Assembly: GCA_023251455.1 (NCBI GenBank) | Contig: JAHEYT010000024.1 | Coordinates: 105,219 to 169,218 of the forward strand | DNA from: Bacteroidota bacterium | GTDB lineage: Bacteria > Bacteroidota > Bacteroidia > Bacteroidales > Prolixibacteraceae | Reading direction: 5' to 3' | Length of the DNA: 64,000 nt | Part shown: positions 63,179 through 64,000 of the stretch, piece after piece | How positions within the stretch are numbered: the stretch's first letter is position 1 | Layout: each line of letters begins with the position of its first letter | Made by a program: the position numbers and the translations under genes | The notes under the pieces: model-generated | The model's input: only the letters and a program-made list of their open reading frames with translations | Databases searched by the model: none | Told to the model about the DNA's origin: nothing

Positions 63179-64000
63179 ATGCCGCTTAATAGAAGATCTT
63201 TTTTAGGAACAGCCGTTTCAGGTGCAGCATTAGCTGCATCTGGCGGCCTTTTCTCTTCTTTCAAAGGCGAATCTTCTTCAGAGAAGAAACAATCCTCCAT
63301 TCTGAAAATTTCGTGTCAGGAAGGCGTTGCTCCAGGCAGTACGCTGACCGAAAAGCTCGACTTTATGGAATCATTGGGGATTGTCGGACTCGAAGTGGGA
63401 GGAAGAGACCTTGGGAAAAGAGTAAGTGAGATACAACAGGCCCTGCAAAACCGCAACATGAAAATGAGCGCCATTTGCGCTGGTTTTGATGGCTGGCTAA
63501 TTGCAGATGATCCTGCTATCCAGAAAAAATGCATGGATTCTTTAAAGGTGATCATTGCCGCTGCCGGAGAACTTGGTTCAACGGGAGTGATCTTTGTTCC
63601 TGCTTTCAACAATCAAAAATCGCTGCCAGACAAAGAAGCACGCGAACTGCTGATTGGTCAGATGAAAGAATTAGGCGATTATGCACTTCAGAATAAAACC
63701 CGGATTTTACTCGAACCATTAAACCGGAAAGAGTGCTATTTCTGCCGCCAAGTGGCCGATGGCGCTGCTATTGTACGCGATGTAAACAGCGCCGGAGCTG
63801 CCGTTATGGGCGATTTCTGGCACATGACCTGGGAAGAAACCAACGACCGTGCTGCTTTTCTGGCTGCTGGTGATTACCTGCACCATGTGCATATTGCCAG
63901 TAGCAAACGCCGGAAGATGCCCGGAGAAGATGGTGAAGCCGATAATTACATTAACGGATTCCGCGGACTGAAAGAAATCAACTATCAGGAATATGTGAGT
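63179..64000 (+). CDS. Sugar phosphate isomerase/epimerase-like (xylose isomerase-like TIM barrel), Tat-exported; truncated by window end
   Basis: Manual translation from ATG 63179 stays open to 64000: MPLNRRSFLGTAVSGAALAASGG...KISCQEGVAPGSTLTEKLDFMESLGIVGLEVGGRDLGKRV...RILLEPLNRKECYF...VMGDFWHMTWEETNDRAAFLAAGDYLHHVHIASSKRRKMPGEDGE. Missing from the ORF track because no stop lies in the window. Confidence 0.88.
   Translation, partial: MPLNRRSFLGTAVSGAALAASGGLFSSFKGESSSEKKQSSILKISCQEGVAPGSTLTEKLDFMESLGIVGLEVGGRDLGKRVSEIQQALQNRNMKMSAICAGFDGWLIADDPAIQKKCMDSLKVIIAAAGELGSTGVIFVPAFNNQKSLPDKEARELLIGQMKELGDYALQNKTRILLEPLNRKECYFCRQVADGAAIVRDVNSAGAAVMGDFWHMTWEETNDRAAFLAAGDYLHHVHIASSKRRKMPGEDGEADNYINGFRGLKEINYQEYVS

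Overview
The window is chromosomal DNA from a Bacteroidetes (Bacteroidota) bacterium, probably a polysaccharide degrader. I base this on SusC/SusD pairs, FecR/ECF-sigma pairs, TonB-dependent receptors and many secreted glycoside hydrolases. Taxon and family assignments come from reading the supplied translations, since no searches could be run. Contents in order: a 5'-truncated GH43-type enzyme; an AT-rich accessory patch with a PIN-like/ImmA-IrrE-like gene pair and a hairpin-rich intergenic region; a cytidylate-kinase-like gene; an ECF sigma/anti-sigma/DUF4097-like operon; housekeeping genes (branched-chain aminotransferase, NadA); a GH2 beta-galactosidase; an Oar-like TonB receptor; a GH5-like enzyme; an M23/LysM peptidase; a DUF2233-type protein; a hybrid histidine-kinase-type sensor; and an AMP-ligase/ACP/acyltransferase fusion. 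Two polysaccharide utilisation loci (PULs) follow on the minus strand. PUL1 (about 29.0-41.2 kb) has GH35, CstA, FAD-oxidoreductase, SusD, SusC, FecR and sigma. PUL2 (about 41.5-58.0 kb) has GH26, a GH43-like/GH51/GH43 fusion, an orphan protein, a GH5-like enzyme, a sulfatase, SusD, SusC, FecR and sigma. The right end carries a CBM9-like gene overlapping a sugar-kinase-like gene, then a plus-strand operon: a tetraheme NapC/NrfH-like cytochrome fused to a SUMF1 domain, a Tat-signal Gfo/Idh/MocA oxidoreductase lipoprotein, and a Tat-signal xylose-isomerase-like TIM barrel cut by the window end and absent from the ORF track. The best candidates for something undescribed are: (1) this cytochrome-SUMF1/Tat-oxidoreductase/Tat-isomerase operon; (2) a degenerate array with an exact 21-bp period (about 46699-46908) downstream of an orphan protein; (3) an 86-bp cloverleaf of nested perfect inverted repeats at 57150-57235 between sigma and FecR genes.
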